Below are positions 15,572 through 24,621 of a stretch of 64,000 bases of DNA, in pieces; position 1 is the stretch's first letter, and each line of letters starts with the position of its first letter. A program made the translations under genes and the position numbers. The stretch is taken from contig JAZNWU010000006.1 in assembly GCA_045593555.1 (NCBI GenBank), forward strand, positions 11,716 to 75,715, written 5' to 3'. This stretch comes from Fimenecus sp045593555. Lineage in GTDB: Bacteria > Bacillota > Clostridia > Oscillospirales > Acutalibacteraceae. The notes under the pieces were generated by a model, which worked only from the letters and a program-made list of their open reading frames with translations, was not told where the DNA came from and ran no database searches.

Positions 15572-17158
15572 TTACAGTTTACCTCTCACAGAAAATTCCA
15601 CTCCGTCATCTTTTGCTTTGTATTCACCACGGAATCCATGTAAGTCAAAAATTCTTTTGCATATAGGTAATCCCATTCCTGTTGAATTTCCGTCACGGGT
15701 TCTAGATATATCTTCTCGTTCAAAAATGCCCCATATCTCTGTGGCTTTTTTCTCATCAATCGGTGTCCCTGTATTAAATACTTCCAGGTTAAACTCGTCT
15801 TTTGTTTTGTAAAGAGAGACCTTTATTTTCTTTGCTCCAGTTGCATATTTCACGGCATTGGAAAGGTAATTATCAATTGCCAATGCCATAAGCTCTGCAT
15901 TACACATCACGAAAACATCTTCCTCTGCATCAAGTGTTATTTCTGCACCTTTGGATTGGGCAAAGGATAAATATTTATTTGTTTCTGTGCATACAAGATT
16001 TGTTAGGTTGCACTTTTCTTTTGTAATTTTATCTATTGTCGAAATTCGATTAAATGTTAAAAGTGACGTCACAATGTCGTTCATCCGTAAGGTTTCATCA
16101 TAAATTGATGCCATATATTCTTTGTTTTTTTCAGGCAACACATTTTCGATTATACATTCACACTGATTTTGAATAACAGAAAGAGGTGTTTTCAGCTCGT
16201 GAGCAGCGGCAGAAATAAATATGCGTTTTGAGTTTTCAATTATCTCACTTTTTTTATTGAGCTTAAGACAAAAGATAAGGAAAACAACACCCGCTATACT
16301 TAAAAATATAAAAAACATAAATGTGTAAATTATAAATTCAGCAGATGTAATTATATGCATAGGAAGATTGTGGCTCATGGCATAGTATATAAGATATTTT
16401 TTTCCGTCTATTTCCACTCCGTGATGTCCATTTGCTTCTGTGCTGCTTATATATGCACCACCGCCGCTTGAACCGAAATTATGGTTATATCCGTAGTCTT
16501 TTTCTATGTCATCATAAAGCTTTGAAAGATGCATTTTATCGTATGGCTTAACCTCTATCTCTTTAAGGAGTAGTGAAGTTGTCATTGCTTTTTCTTCTGT
16601 AACAGACTCTTGCGTTGAAAAAGTATATGTAGCTTTTAATCCATCGAGGTTAGTAAAGGTTATTTGATTAAGAACATAATTTTGTCCGTTATGACCAAGC
16701 TTGATATCCTCAATGCTGACTTCACTTGGTTTTGACATTTTATACAGTTCTTTTTTCTGATTTTCATTCAGATAATCATCAAGGTTAATATAAACCTCCT
16801 CGTTTTCAAGAATAACCCTCACATAATTATAATAAGCTTCATACCAATTACCCTGTTCATCAACAGCCATAAGCCTAAAAGGATAATCAATACTATGTAT
16901 TTTCTGATTGCTTTCAAGATACTTTTGCATAAATACATTTATATCCGACATACCCGAGTTTTCAGCAGTTTTTTTATGATTTTCGTCTAATTCATATTCC
17001 CAGGAAAAATCACTGAATTCGATAAGCAAGGGAATAAAATCATCTCTGAAATCATTAGAAACCAGTTCTGTACATATAACAAAATTAGCTGAAATTGACG
17101 CAATCGAAAAAAACACAAATCCTAATATAACCATTTTTATTATTTTTTTCTTTGTCAT
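15572..17158 (-). CDS. Sensor histidine kinase
   Basis: 528 residues. A first membrane segment (about 7-28), an extracellular sensor domain of roughly 240 residues with no recognised fold, and a second membrane segment (about 273-300) are followed by the HisKA box AAAHELKTPLS with phospho-acceptor His320. The ATPase domain shows the N box NYLSNAVKYA and G box GMGLPICKRIFDLHG. Activated by an unknown external signal, it phosphorylates the response regulator encoded immediately upstream, separated by two bases. Confidence 0.92.
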   Translation of the reverse strand: MTKKKIIKMVILGFVFFSIASISANFVICTELVSNDFRDDFIPLLIEFSDFSWEYELDENHKKTAENSGMSDINVFMQKYLESNQKIHSIDYPFRLMAVDEQGNWYEAYYNYVRVILENEEVYINLDDYLNENQKKELYKMSKPSEVSIEDIKLGHNGQNYVLNQITFTNLDGLKATYTFSTQESVTEEKAMTTSLLLKEIEVKPYDKMHLSKLYDDIEKDYGYNHNFGSSGGGAYISSTEANGHHGVEIDGKKYLIYYAMSHNLPMHIITSAEFIIYTFMFFIFLSIAGVVFLIFCLKLNKKSEIIENSKRIFISAAAHELKTPLSVIQNQCECIIENVLPEKNKEYMASIYDETLRMNDIVTSLLTFNRISTIDKITKEKCNLTNLVCTETNKYLSFAQSKGAEITLDAEEDVFVMCNAELMALAIDNYLSNAVKYATGAKKIKVSLYKTKDEFNLEVFNTGTPIDEKKATEIWGIFEREDISRTRDGNSTGMGLPICKRIFDLHGFRGEYKAKDDGVEFSVRGKL

Positions 17159-17160
17159 TT

Positions 17161-17832
17161 TTAATCCTCCCTTTCAAACCGATATCCTGTTCCGATAATC
17201 GTAGTAATACATTTTGCTTTATCACCAAGAGATTTGCGGAGTCGTTTTATATGTGTGTCAACAACCCTTTCGTCACCGTCATAGTCATAACCCCAGATTT
17301 TAAAGAGAATAGTTTCTCTTGATAAAACAATCCCTTTGTTTTCCATCAGAAGAGCAAGCAGACGGAAATCTTTATCAGGTAACACAACTTCTCGTTCATT
17401 GCAGAATGTTTTTCTGCTGCCGTAATCAAGAGTTATGCCTCTTAAAGAAAGTTGATTATTTCGATTTATGCCTTTATATCTGTTAATCATTGCTACAATT
17501 TTTTCGTTAAGCACCGAAAGTGGAAAAGGCTTTATAATATAGTCATCTGCACCATATTTATAGCCTTTGAGGACATCCTCTTCCTCACCTAATGCTGACA
17601 GGAAAAGAATCGGAGTGTCTGTATGTTTTCTAATTGCCTTACAAGCCGTAAGCCCATCCATAACAGGCATCATTACATCAAGAATAATTAAATCAAAATC
17701 CTCGTTCTCTGTTTTTTCTGCTCCTGTTTTGCCGTTTTCTGCTACCGATACGGAATATCCCTTGGCAGTAAAATAATCGTAAAGTGTTTCTCGAATTTTT
17801 ATTTCGTCATCACAAATAAGAAGTTTATGCAT
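17161..17832 (-). CDS. OmpR/PhoB-family response regulator
   Basis: 223 residues from the ATG at 17832. An earlier in-frame ATG sits directly on the AAGGAG site and is too close to use. The receiver domain has acidic residues DDE, phospho-acceptor Asp52 in LDVMMPVMDG, and the conserved Lys in IIKPF. The C-terminal winged helix contains ERVVDTHIKRLRKSLGD and ends in GTGYRF. It pairs with the kinase at 15572 as an operon. Target genes are not evident; the symporter next door is only a positional candidate. Confidence 0.93.
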   Translation of the reverse strand: MHKLLICDDEIKIRETLYDYFTAKGYSVSVAENGKTGAEKTENEDFDLIILDVMMPVMDGLTACKAIRKHTDTPILFLSALGEEEDVLKGYKYGADDYIIKPFPLSVLNEKIVAMINRYKGINRNNQLSLRGITLDYGSRKTFCNEREVVLPDKDFRLLALLMENKGIVLSRETILFKIWGYDYDGDERVVDTHIKRLRKSLGDKAKCITTIIGTGYRFERED

Positions 17833-17851
17833 TGTTATCATCTCCTTTATT

Positions 17852-17881
17852 ATCATAATACATCTACGATATGTACTTCAA
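17852..17881 (-). promoter_or_regulatory. Promoter and operator of the two-component system
   Basis: Minus strand: -35 TTGAAG (17876-17881), 18-bp spacer, -10 TATGAT (17852-17857). An inverted repeat with TACAT/ATGTA arms (17859-17875, center CTACGAT) fills the spacer almost exactly, a classic repressor position. The TACAT-ATGTA arms recall BlaI/CopY-type boxes, but no such regulator is seen nearby. Confidence 0.45.
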
Positions 17882-17893
17882 GTGTCAAAACAA

Positions 17894-17925
17894 ATAAAAA
17901 ATCCAAGGCCATAAAACCTCGGATT
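17894..17925 (-). terminator. Terminator of tRNA-Ala
   Basis: Stem ATCCAAGG (17901-17908) with CCTCGGAT (17917-17924), one G-U type mismatch pair, followed on the minus strand by a T-rich tail. It starts five bases after the CCA end of the tRNA. Confidence 0.8.
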
Positions 17926-17929
17926 TTTG

Positions 17930-18006
17930 TGGTGGAGCATAGGGGGGTCGAACCCCTGACCTCTTGACTGCCAGTCAAGCACTCATCCCAACTGAGCTAA
18001 TGCCCC
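17930..18006 (-). tRNA. tRNA-Ala (anticodon GGC)
   Basis: Minus strand, 77 bases with encoded CCA. The acceptor stem GGGGCAT pairs with ATGCTCC and contains the G3-U70 pair that identifies alanine tRNAs. The anticodon arm is CTTGA-CTGGCAG-TCAAG, giving anticodon GGC; the T arm carries GGTTCGACC. It has its own promoter and terminator. Confidence 0.95.
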
Positions 18007-18023
18007 ATGAGTACGATATTAAA

Positions 18024-18080
18024 TTTTTAATGAGGGTGCATTTTGGAGTACCTTGAGCTCCAAGTTGCACTAATGCCCCA
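18024..18080 (-). other. Hairpin and partial tRNA-Ala duplication in the tRNA leader
   Basis: The first ten bases of the tRNA, GGGGCATTAG, recur at 18070-18079 upstream on the same strand. They are followed by an imperfect hairpin (GTGCAACTTGGAG against CTCCAAAATGCAC) instead of a D arm. It lies inside the predicted precursor transcript and may be a decayed tRNA copy. Confidence 0.55.
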
Positions 18081-18091
18081 AAGATGTGATT

Positions 18092-18120
18092 ATTCTATCA
18101 TACTTGATATCTGTTTTCAA
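18092..18120 (-). promoter_or_regulatory. Promoter of tRNA-Ala
   Basis: Minus strand: -35 TTGAAA (18115-18120), 17-bp spacer, -10 TAGAAT (18092-18097). Confidence 0.7.
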
Positions 18121-18266
18121 CTGTTTTGATTTGTAGGTTATTTCCAATAAAACATCTTTATGTTTGGTATATATGCCTAATTTGGCTTCAAATTGTAGAA
18201 ATTTATCTTTTTATATGATAAAATACCTTAATCGGTTTCTTAATGAAAAAATAAAAGGTGATTTTC

Positions 18267-19274
18267 TTGGAATTTTTAACTAAAGAATATTCTTTTGCAT
18301 CAGCCTCAGGTTTATGTGATATTTTTGCTCAAAGTGCAGCACCTATTGACTATGGCTCAATAAAAGGTGTTGTGCAGATTTCTCACGGTATGGCTGAATA
18401 CTCAAATCGTTATTCTCGTTTTGCTCTTGAACTCTGTAAAGCAGGATATGCTGTTTTCGTAAGTGACCATGTTGGACACGGAGCATCTATTAAGGACAAA
18501 GATATGCTTGGTTACTTCGGTGAAAATGGTGAAGAAACATTTGTTGAGGATTTAAAAACATTATCAGATATTGCAAAAAGCGAATATCCCGATTTACCGT
18601 TTTTTATGATAGGTCATGGTATGGGTAGCCTTATTGCAAGAAAGTATACTGCAAAATACGGTTATTTGCTTGACGGTGTTGTTTACACAGGTACAAGTGG
18701 TGAAAATCCTATGCTTGGAATAGGTATTCATCTTGCAAATACTTTGGCGAAACAAAACGGTCCTATGTACCGTTCAGATATTCTTGACACAATGGCTTTC
18801 GGTTCATATAACAGAAAAACAAATAAGCGTACAGAATGTGACTGGGCATCACGTGATGAAGCAGAAGTGGACAAGTTTATTGCTGATGAACTTTGTGGAT
18901 ATAAATATACTGTAACCGGAATGAAAGCATTATTTATGACCCTTAAGCAGGTATCATCACGTCGTTGGTACAACTCAATACCATTGAGTATGCCTATTTT
19001 GTTACTGTCAGGTTCAATGGACCCTGTTGGCGATTATAGTAAAGGTGTTAAAGAGGTATATAAAACACTTAAAAAGACGGGACATAAAAATGTGACAATG
19101 AAAATTTATGACGGTGCAAGACATGAGATTTTCAATGAAACAAACCGTGATGAGGTTCATACTGATATAATTTCCTGGCTTGATGAAAGAACAGAAAAAT
19201 ACAGACAGGAAATGCTCAAATCAGCAATTGTAGAATCCATTGATGAACCTGCAGATTTCAGTAAATTTGAATGA
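18267..19274 (+). CDS. Alpha/beta hydrolase (lysophospholipase-like) lacking nucleophile Ser
   Basis: 335 residues from a TTG at 18267, placed six bases after AAAGGTG; a GTG at 18258 is inside that site. The fold is the monoacylglycerol-lipase/lysophospholipase type: HGMAEYSNRY oxyanion region (40-49), SDHVGHG, then the nucleophile elbow, which reads G-H-G-M-G-S at 116-121, with Gly118 where the family has Ser. The acid and base appear intact (Asp252 in SMDPVG, His286 in ARHEIF). It may be an inactive relative or use another residue. Cytosolic; no signal peptide. Single gene ending at a strong terminator. Confidence 0.82.
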   Translation: MEFLTKEYSFASASGLCDIFAQSAAPIDYGSIKGVVQISHGMAEYSNRYSRFALELCKAGYAVFVSDHVGHGASIKDKDMLGYFGENGEETFVEDLKTLSDIAKSEYPDLPFFMIGHGMGSLIARKYTAKYGYLLDGVVYTGTSGENPMLGIGIHLANTLAKQNGPMYRSDILDTMAFGSYNRKTNKRTECDWASRDEAEVDKFIADELCGYKYTVTGMKALFMTLKQVSSRRWYNSIPLSMPILLLSGSMDPVGDYSKGVKEVYKTLKKTGHKNVTMKIYDGARHEIFNETNRDEVHTDIISWLDERTEKYRQEMLKSAIVESIDEPADFSKFE

Positions 19275-19283
19275 CAAAAATAA

Positions 19284-19313
19284 AACCGTAGGATTTCCTA
19301 CGGTTAATTTTTA
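19284..19313 (+). terminator. Bidirectional terminator
   Basis: 9-bp stem AACCGTAGG (19284-19292) and CCTACGGTT (19297-19305), 4-base loop, then AATTTTT. It lies between convergent genes. Confidence 0.9.
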
Positions 19314-20237
19314 CATATTTTTAAGTCTTTCGTATTCTTCTTCTGTAATTTCAATTACACCACCGTGTTTGAAACCATAAGGGAAAGTGAATAAATCAGG
19401 GCAACGAGTTACATTCATATCACCCGGTTTTGGTGAGATAAACGGAACATAACCCATTTTTTCTCTTTCGCAACCAAAGAAATCGAACAAGATGCACCAT
19501 CTTCCATCAGGTAAAACATAACTTGTTCCTGCTTCGTAAGAACCTGGCCAATGAACTTCTTTGTCCATATATTCCTCAAATGCTTTATCGTGTTCATATG
19601 GACCATAGAGATTATCTGATGTTGCGTGCATATTCATTGATGGATTATGAGCATTTTTGTAGAACATATGGTACACACCATCTATTTTTCTTATGTGAGT
19701 ATCGAGAATTTCATTATCTTTTGTAAAAAAGAGTTTGGGTTCTGAAAAAGTTTCAAAATCCTTTGTAGTTGAACAATAAATTGACATATGAGTAAAGTTG
19801 TCTTCAGCAACAGTTGAGCCCCAATGAACAAGGTATTCGTCATTGATTTCATCATAGAAAACTTCAGGTGCCCACATACAACCAAAGTCATCTCTGCCAA
19901 AGTGAACGAGTTTTTCTTCGCTGAAATTCACAAGGTCATCTGTTTTCCATATTCTTAATGATTTACTGCCTGTGCTGTTGACCTCTTTCCAGTTTACATT
20001 GTGGTTTTCGTCCATTCTGTAAGCAATTGAAAGGTCAGTTGTGAGGATTACAAAACTACCGTCTTTAAGTCGGACAATTTCAATATCACGACAACCTTTT
20101 TCACCTAATTCGGCGGTCAAAATTGGATTTCCGTTATTGACTTGTTCCCAATTCATACCGTCACGACTGATGCCAAAATATACTTGCTCACCATCAGGAG
20201 TGATTTTTTCTTTAAAGTGTACGAATAAATATGCCAT
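19311..20237 (-). CDS. GH43-like glycoside hydrolase (five-bladed propeller)
   Basis: 308 residues, with AGGAG upstream. The sequence has the repeating pattern of GH43-type beta-propellers: SRDGMNWEQV, RDIEIVRLKDG, CMWAPEVFYDEINDEYLVHWG, the DTHIRKIDGVYHMFYK strand and SYEAGTSYVLPDGRW. WAPE with a following acidic residue fits family 43 enzymes or their non-secreted arabinosidase relatives. There is no signal peptide, so it would act on imported oligosaccharides. It is the last gene of the minus-strand series from 28205. Confidence 0.75.
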   Translation of the reverse strand: MAYLFVHFKEKITPDGEQVYFGISRDGMNWEQVNNGNPILTAELGEKGCRDIEIVRLKDGSFVILTTDLSIAYRMDENHNVNWKEVNSTGSKSLRIWKTDDLVNFSEEKLVHFGRDDFGCMWAPEVFYDEINDEYLVHWGSTVAEDNFTHMSIYCSTTKDFETFSEPKLFFTKDNEILDTHIRKIDGVYHMFYKNAHNPSMNMHATSDNLYGPYEHDKAFEEYMDKEVHWPGSYEAGTSYVLPDGRWCILFDFFGCEREKMGYVPFISPKPGDMNVTRCPDLFTFPYGFKHGGVIEITEEEYERLKNM

Positions 20238-20249
20238 TGTAGTTTTCTC

Positions 20250-21455
20250 CTATATTTCGAGTGTTGCAAGTCCACCTTCACTTGTTTCACGATATGCAGC
20301 ATGAATATCCATGCCCGTTTTCTTCATTGTTGTAATAACATTATCAAGTGAAATTTTTCTTATTTCACTTAAAAAACTTGCAAGATTAACTGCATTTATG
20401 GCACGCATTGCAGCAACTGCATTTCGTTCAATACAAGGAATCTGTACAAGGCCACAAATCGGGTCACATGTAAGACCCAAATGATGCTCAATGGCAATTT
20501 CAGCTGCATATTCAATCTTACCTCGTTTAAGTCCGAAAAGTTCACCGAGTGCAGCTGCAGCCATAGCACAAGCAGTACCGATTTCAGCCTGACAACCACA
20601 TTCAGCACCTGAAATTGATGCATTTGTCTTAACAAGATTACCAATAAGACCACCGGTTGCAAGTGCTTGTAAAATCTGACGGTCAGTGTAGCCGTGTTTT
20701 AATTGCATATAGTATAAAACTGCAGGAAGTACGCCTGATGCACCACAGGTTGGTGCAGTTACAATTCTGCCACCGGAAGCATTCTGTTCACTTACTGCAA
20801 AGGCATATGAACAGACCTCACGATTTTCTCTTGTTTCAGCGCTTTCACCGATATGCTCCATATTGTAAAGGTATTTTGCTTTTTTTTGAACTTCAAGTCC
20901 ACCGGGAAGGATTCCTTCGTCATCGATACCTGTTTCAATGGCATCTTTCATTGTTTTCCATACATTTGCAAGGTGTTCCCAGATGTATTCACCTTCAACC
21001 TCATCAACATACTGCCAGAAACGATATTTCTTTTCTTTACAATAGTCCTTGATATCCTTAAAGGTACTCAATTTATATACGATAGGCTCTTTTGCAGAAG
21101 AACTTCCTTCAAATTCAATTCTGCCACCACCAACGCTGAAAACACGAATAAAATCTGTCTGTTCACCATTTTTATATGCAAAAAGCTCCATTGTGTTTGG
21201 ATGCTCAATGTCGGTTTTTACAAGGTCAAACTCAACTTTGCAAGGAACAGGGGATAATGTGCTTTCAATGACTGTATCAGTACAATGTCCTTTACCTGTT
21301 TTTGCCAGTGAACCATATAGAATTGCTTTGAATTCGTCAGCATCAGGATTTTTCTCTTTGAAGATAACACAAGCCTTTTCAGGACCCATAGTATGTGAAC
21401 TTGATGGGCCACAGCCGATTCTATACAGTTGATTTAATGATTCCATACCGTTCAT
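20250..21455 (-). CDS. sdaA: L-serine dehydratase (single chain)
   Basis: 401 residues, a fused beta-alpha form of iron-sulfur L-serine ammonia-lyase, which converts serine to pyruvate and ammonia. The N-terminal GPSSSHTMGP motif and C-terminal domain with APTCGASGVLPAVL, GAECGCQAEIGTACAMAA and HHLGLTCDPICGLVQIPCIERNA carry the cluster-binding cysteines. The ATG overlaps the YhcH stop (TAATG), so the two are coupled. The link to surface-glycan genes is only positional. Confidence 0.92.
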   Translation of the reverse strand: MNGMESLNQLYRIGCGPSSSHTMGPEKACVIFKEKNPDADEFKAILYGSLAKTGKGHCTDTVIESTLSPVPCKVEFDLVKTDIEHPNTMELFAYKNGEQTDFIRVFSVGGGRIEFEGSSSAKEPIVYKLSTFKDIKDYCKEKKYRFWQYVDEVEGEYIWEHLANVWKTMKDAIETGIDDEGILPGGLEVQKKAKYLYNMEHIGESAETRENREVCSYAFAVSEQNASGGRIVTAPTCGASGVLPAVLYYMQLKHGYTDRQILQALATGGLIGNLVKTNASISGAECGCQAEIGTACAMAAAALGELFGLKRGKIEYAAEIAIEHHLGLTCDPICGLVQIPCIERNAVAAMRAINAVNLASFLSEIRKISLDNVITTMKKTGMDIHAAYRETSEGGLATLEI

Positions 21456-21898
21456 TACACTTTCACCTTCACAACAACCTTAAGGCAGGATAATGGTTTG
21501 TCAACTGCCACACCTGGACAATGCAAATCATTTGGATAAAGCACCATAAAACTGTTTTTAATAAGAGTGAGTGGTTCGGTTTTACATTCATAAAACCAAA
21601 CATCATTCTGTGGTTTTGCTTCAGTTTCCGTTTTTTCACAGGAAATAGGCGCAACTCCGATTATTTCTTCGCCATCAACCATAAACTGAATGTCTATATA
21701 TTTTTTATGTGCTTCGGAAATAGTTTTGTCAGGGTCAGTTTCATAACGCTGAACCATATAGAAAATATCATCACCCTGAAGCTCATATCTGCCCAAATCC
21801 ATTTTTGTAAAATCAGTTTCGGCAAGGAATTTCAAGGCAGTATAAACCCTGCCGATACCTTCGTAATTTTTTATGTTTTCTAAAGTATCAAAAATCAC
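21455..21898 (-). CDS. YhcH/YjgK/YiaL family protein
   Basis: 147 residues of the cupin-like DUF386 family: KYIDIQFMVDGEEIIG, the DVWFYE segment, FMVLYPNDLHCPGVAVD and a closing KVVVKV strand. Family members include sialic acid anomerase (NanQ) and EbgC, so a sugar-opening or anomerase role on imported amino sugars is plausible. The metal-binding His of DIQ and LHCP is present. It lies 11 bases after the GT2-TagF gene on the same strand. Confidence 0.88.
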   Translation of the reverse strand: MIFDTLENIKNYEGIGRVYTALKFLAETDFTKMDLGRYELQGDDIFYMVQRYETDPDKTISEAHKKYIDIQFMVDGEEIIGVAPISCEKTETEAKPQNDVWFYECKTEPLTLIKNSFMVLYPNDLHCPGVAVDKPLSCLKVVVKVKV

Positions 21899-21909
21899 GG
21901 AATATCACC

Positions 21910-24582
21910 TTATTTTCTGTTGTTGATAAGTTTATCGTAAAGTCGTTGGCAGTTATTCTGGTCATTATAAGCAAAGAAGTTATTAATTCTTTCGCGATAC
22001 ATATCTTTTAACTGACAATCATTTTCCATATATTCGATAATACGGTTTACGGTTGAGTCCAAGTCATATTCAACTTCACCAAAACCATCACGTGTATAAT
22101 CAAAATAACCAGTTTTACAAACATGGTCCCCACCAAAAAATTCTTCTACATCAAAGTGAGCATATATAATAGGCTTCTTTAAGTATGAAAAGTCAAAAGC
22201 AGCAGAAGAATAATCTGTAAGAACTAACGAACTCTTGGCATAAATATCCTTGTATGCAGTCTTAACATCAAGGAAAGAAATAGCATCATTTTTGTCAAAC
22301 AGGTCAAGATGTGGCTGGAGTGTTGGATGAGGGAAAAAGGCAATTTTATAGCCGTATTTCTCTGCAGCATTCATAAGCTTTTCATTGTTTAACAATCCGT
22401 TATAGAAAGTGAAAAACGCACTTTCTTTAAAATCAGGAACAAGTGTCCATACATCTGTTTTTAAATCCCATTTGTCGGCAAGATATCTACGCCATGTTGG
22501 CATTATTGTAATTTGCTTTTGTGAATCATCGTACAAACGGTCAAACCTTGGAAAACCTGTCAGCCAGATGTTATCTTTAGTATAATTATAGTTACCTTCT
22601 ATGAATGATTTGTATTCAGGATTAGTTGCAGAGATAAGTCCATAGAAATTTTTATTATGTTTTCCAAGCCATTTTGAAACATCATTCTGAGTAATGCCGT
22701 GCTGTAAGAAAACAAATTTACAATCGCTCCAGATATCCTTGAATGTGCATATGCGTTTTCCGATAGGGTTATAGATTTCATTCTCTGCATGGCTGGAAAT
22801 AATATAGTCACACACAAGAGACAAGAACTGATGTTTTTTAGAATCTTTTTTTACTACCGGACCAATTGCTTTAAGTCTTGCAAAATCAGTTGATTCAGGA
22901 AGAAGGACAAATCTAGCGTCGATTTCCTTATGATGTTCACGCATATATCGGAAGAAAGCTTCACCATTATCACCGGCAATAGAAGCTCTGTCAGAAATTA
23001 ACCAAACAGGCTTGCGTTTGAAAAACTTATATACAGGAATGAAAATACGAGTTAAAGCAGCTTTTCTTCCGTTATAAGTGTTTTTTATAAACAGCTCTGC
23101 AAGGAACTTTATTTCACGGGCAATTTTTCTTACAAAAGTAGCTTTTTTTAAATGAATGATATTTTTGTCAACTGAAATAATCCAGTTTTCTTTTTGGCAA
23201 TAGGAATATTTGAATGATGCGCTTATCGGTGCAAAGTACTTAAGAGAAAGTCTGCTTAATTTAACATCTTTTCCGTCTACATTTGCAATAATGCTCATTT
23301 TGTAGTCGTTGCAGTCAAGAGGAACTTTTACAGAAAATCCGTATATTTTTGATATTTCTTTTCCCCAGGACAGCGTTATTTTATCTCTTTCGACATATTC
23401 ACAAGGAATGGTTTTTCCGTTAACCGATAACATAATCTTCATATTTTTGTACTGAAGATTATAGATAGAAATAAAGCCTTCAAGTTCTAAAATACTGTTT
23501 TTAACATCTATAAATTCTATATTGACACGGCATTTTGAGAAACTGAATTTTGCGTCTTCAGAAAATTTATATATTAGGTCGTTTTTATTTTCAATTATTT
23601 CAGGGTCCTGTGAATATTTTAACCTCAAAGCAAAAATTTTATGTTCACGGAACATGTTCTTTTGAGCCATAATAATATCATCATCGACATATTTAAGTGA
23701 AGATTTTACAAGTTTCACATATTCTTCAACATCGTCATCTGACAAAAGTTCAAAAGGAAGTTCAGGCTTTTTTAATCTCCACTGGAGGTCATATATGAGT
23801 GTATATTGAATAAACCTTGGTACATCACCACATTTTTCCAAAGCGTAATTAATGATTTCTTGCTGGAAATGCTTCATATATGGTAAATACCACTTTGGAT
23901 TTTCTGCGGAGGTCTGAATTGCAGAAAGGACACCTTCGCTTCTTCTACGATACATATATTGTGCAGACGGAAGGATACCCAAAGTTTGCTTGTTTAACAA
24001 TATTTTTTGCATAACCTGAGCATCTTCTGCGTATGCAAGTCGTGTGTCAAAACGAAGAGTTTCAAGAAGCTCTTTTTTTACAAATGTGCTTGACATTGAT
24101 AGCTGAATAAAATTGTAATTTTCTTTAAGGTCAACAACTCTTTCGCCATCGGCAAATTTATAATTCAGAGGATGCGTACCCTTATAGCCATCGAAAAATT
24201 TCAAAGGAATGGCAACAACATCTGTTTCGTCATAATGCGCTTCAAAAAAACGCCAAACCTCTGACAACGTATCCGTTGTGAATTTGTCGTCAGAGTCAAT
24301 AAAGTTGACATATTTACCTTCAACACATTCAAGTCCTGCATTTCTTGCAGAGGAAACACCGCCATTTTCTTTATGTATTACGAATATATTGTCAGGATAT
24401 TTTTTTGCATATTCATCACAAATCTCGCCACTGCGGTCAGGTGAACCATCATCAACAAGAATAAGCTGAATATTCTCAATGCCGATGTCCTGAGCAATAA
24501 TGCTGTCTATTGTTTCTGCAACATACAATTCAACATTGTAAACTGCAGTCACAATAGAAAATTTATATTTATAGTTCGCCAT
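21910..24582 (-). CDS. GT2 glycosyltransferase fused to TagF-like glycerophosphotransferase
   Basis: 890 residues from the second ATG (AAGGA spaced nine bases away). Residues about 8-230 are a GT-A family 2 transferase (SIVTAVYNVELYV, LVDDGSPDRSG, NFIDSDD). A middle region of about 270 residues has no recognised motif. From about 510 on it matches CDP-glycerol:polyglycerol phosphate transferases: FLQHGITQNDVS, TGFPRFDRL, HPTLQPHL and LTDYSSAAFDF. It probably both glycosylates and extends a phosphate-linked surface polymer. No membrane segments, so cytosolic face. Confidence 0.88.
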   Translation of the reverse strand: MANYKYKFSIVTAVYNVELYVAETIDSIIAQDIGIENIQLILVDDGSPDRSGEICDEYAKKYPDNIFVIHKENGGVSSARNAGLECVEGKYVNFIDSDDKFTTDTLSEVWRFFEAHYDETDVVAIPLKFFDGYKGTHPLNYKFADGERVVDLKENYNFIQLSMSSTFVKKELLETLRFDTRLAYAEDAQVMQKILLNKQTLGILPSAQYMYRRRSEGVLSAIQTSAENPKWYLPYMKHFQQEIINYALEKCGDVPRFIQYTLIYDLQWRLKKPELPFELLSDDDVEEYVKLVKSSLKYVDDDIIMAQKNMFREHKIFALRLKYSQDPEIIENKNDLIYKFSEDAKFSFSKCRVNIEFIDVKNSILELEGFISIYNLQYKNMKIMLSVNGKTIPCEYVERDKITLSWGKEISKIYGFSVKVPLDCNDYKMSIIANVDGKDVKLSRLSLKYFAPISASFKYSYCQKENWIISVDKNIIHLKKATFVRKIAREIKFLAELFIKNTYNGRKAALTRIFIPVYKFFKRKPVWLISDRASIAGDNGEAFFRYMREHHKEIDARFVLLPESTDFARLKAIGPVVKKDSKKHQFLSLVCDYIISSHAENEIYNPIGKRICTFKDIWSDCKFVFLQHGITQNDVSKWLGKHNKNFYGLISATNPEYKSFIEGNYNYTKDNIWLTGFPRFDRLYDDSQKQITIMPTWRRYLADKWDLKTDVWTLVPDFKESAFFTFYNGLLNNEKLMNAAEKYGYKIAFFPHPTLQPHLDLFDKNDAISFLDVKTAYKDIYAKSSLVLTDYSSAAFDFSYLKKPIIYAHFDVEEFFGGDHVCKTGYFDYTRDGFGEVEYDLDSTVNRIIEYMENDCQLKDMYRERINNFFAYNDQNNCQRLYDKLINNRK

Positions 24583-24621
24583 ATCCATCTATCCTTTTTA
24601 AATTACTCTTTGTTAAATCTG

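Noticed and set aside
17930..18085. tRNA-Ala as an integration (att) site with a nearby element
   Set aside because: The duplicated piece is the tRNA 5' end, not the 3' end usually copied, and there is no integrase or mobile gene around it.
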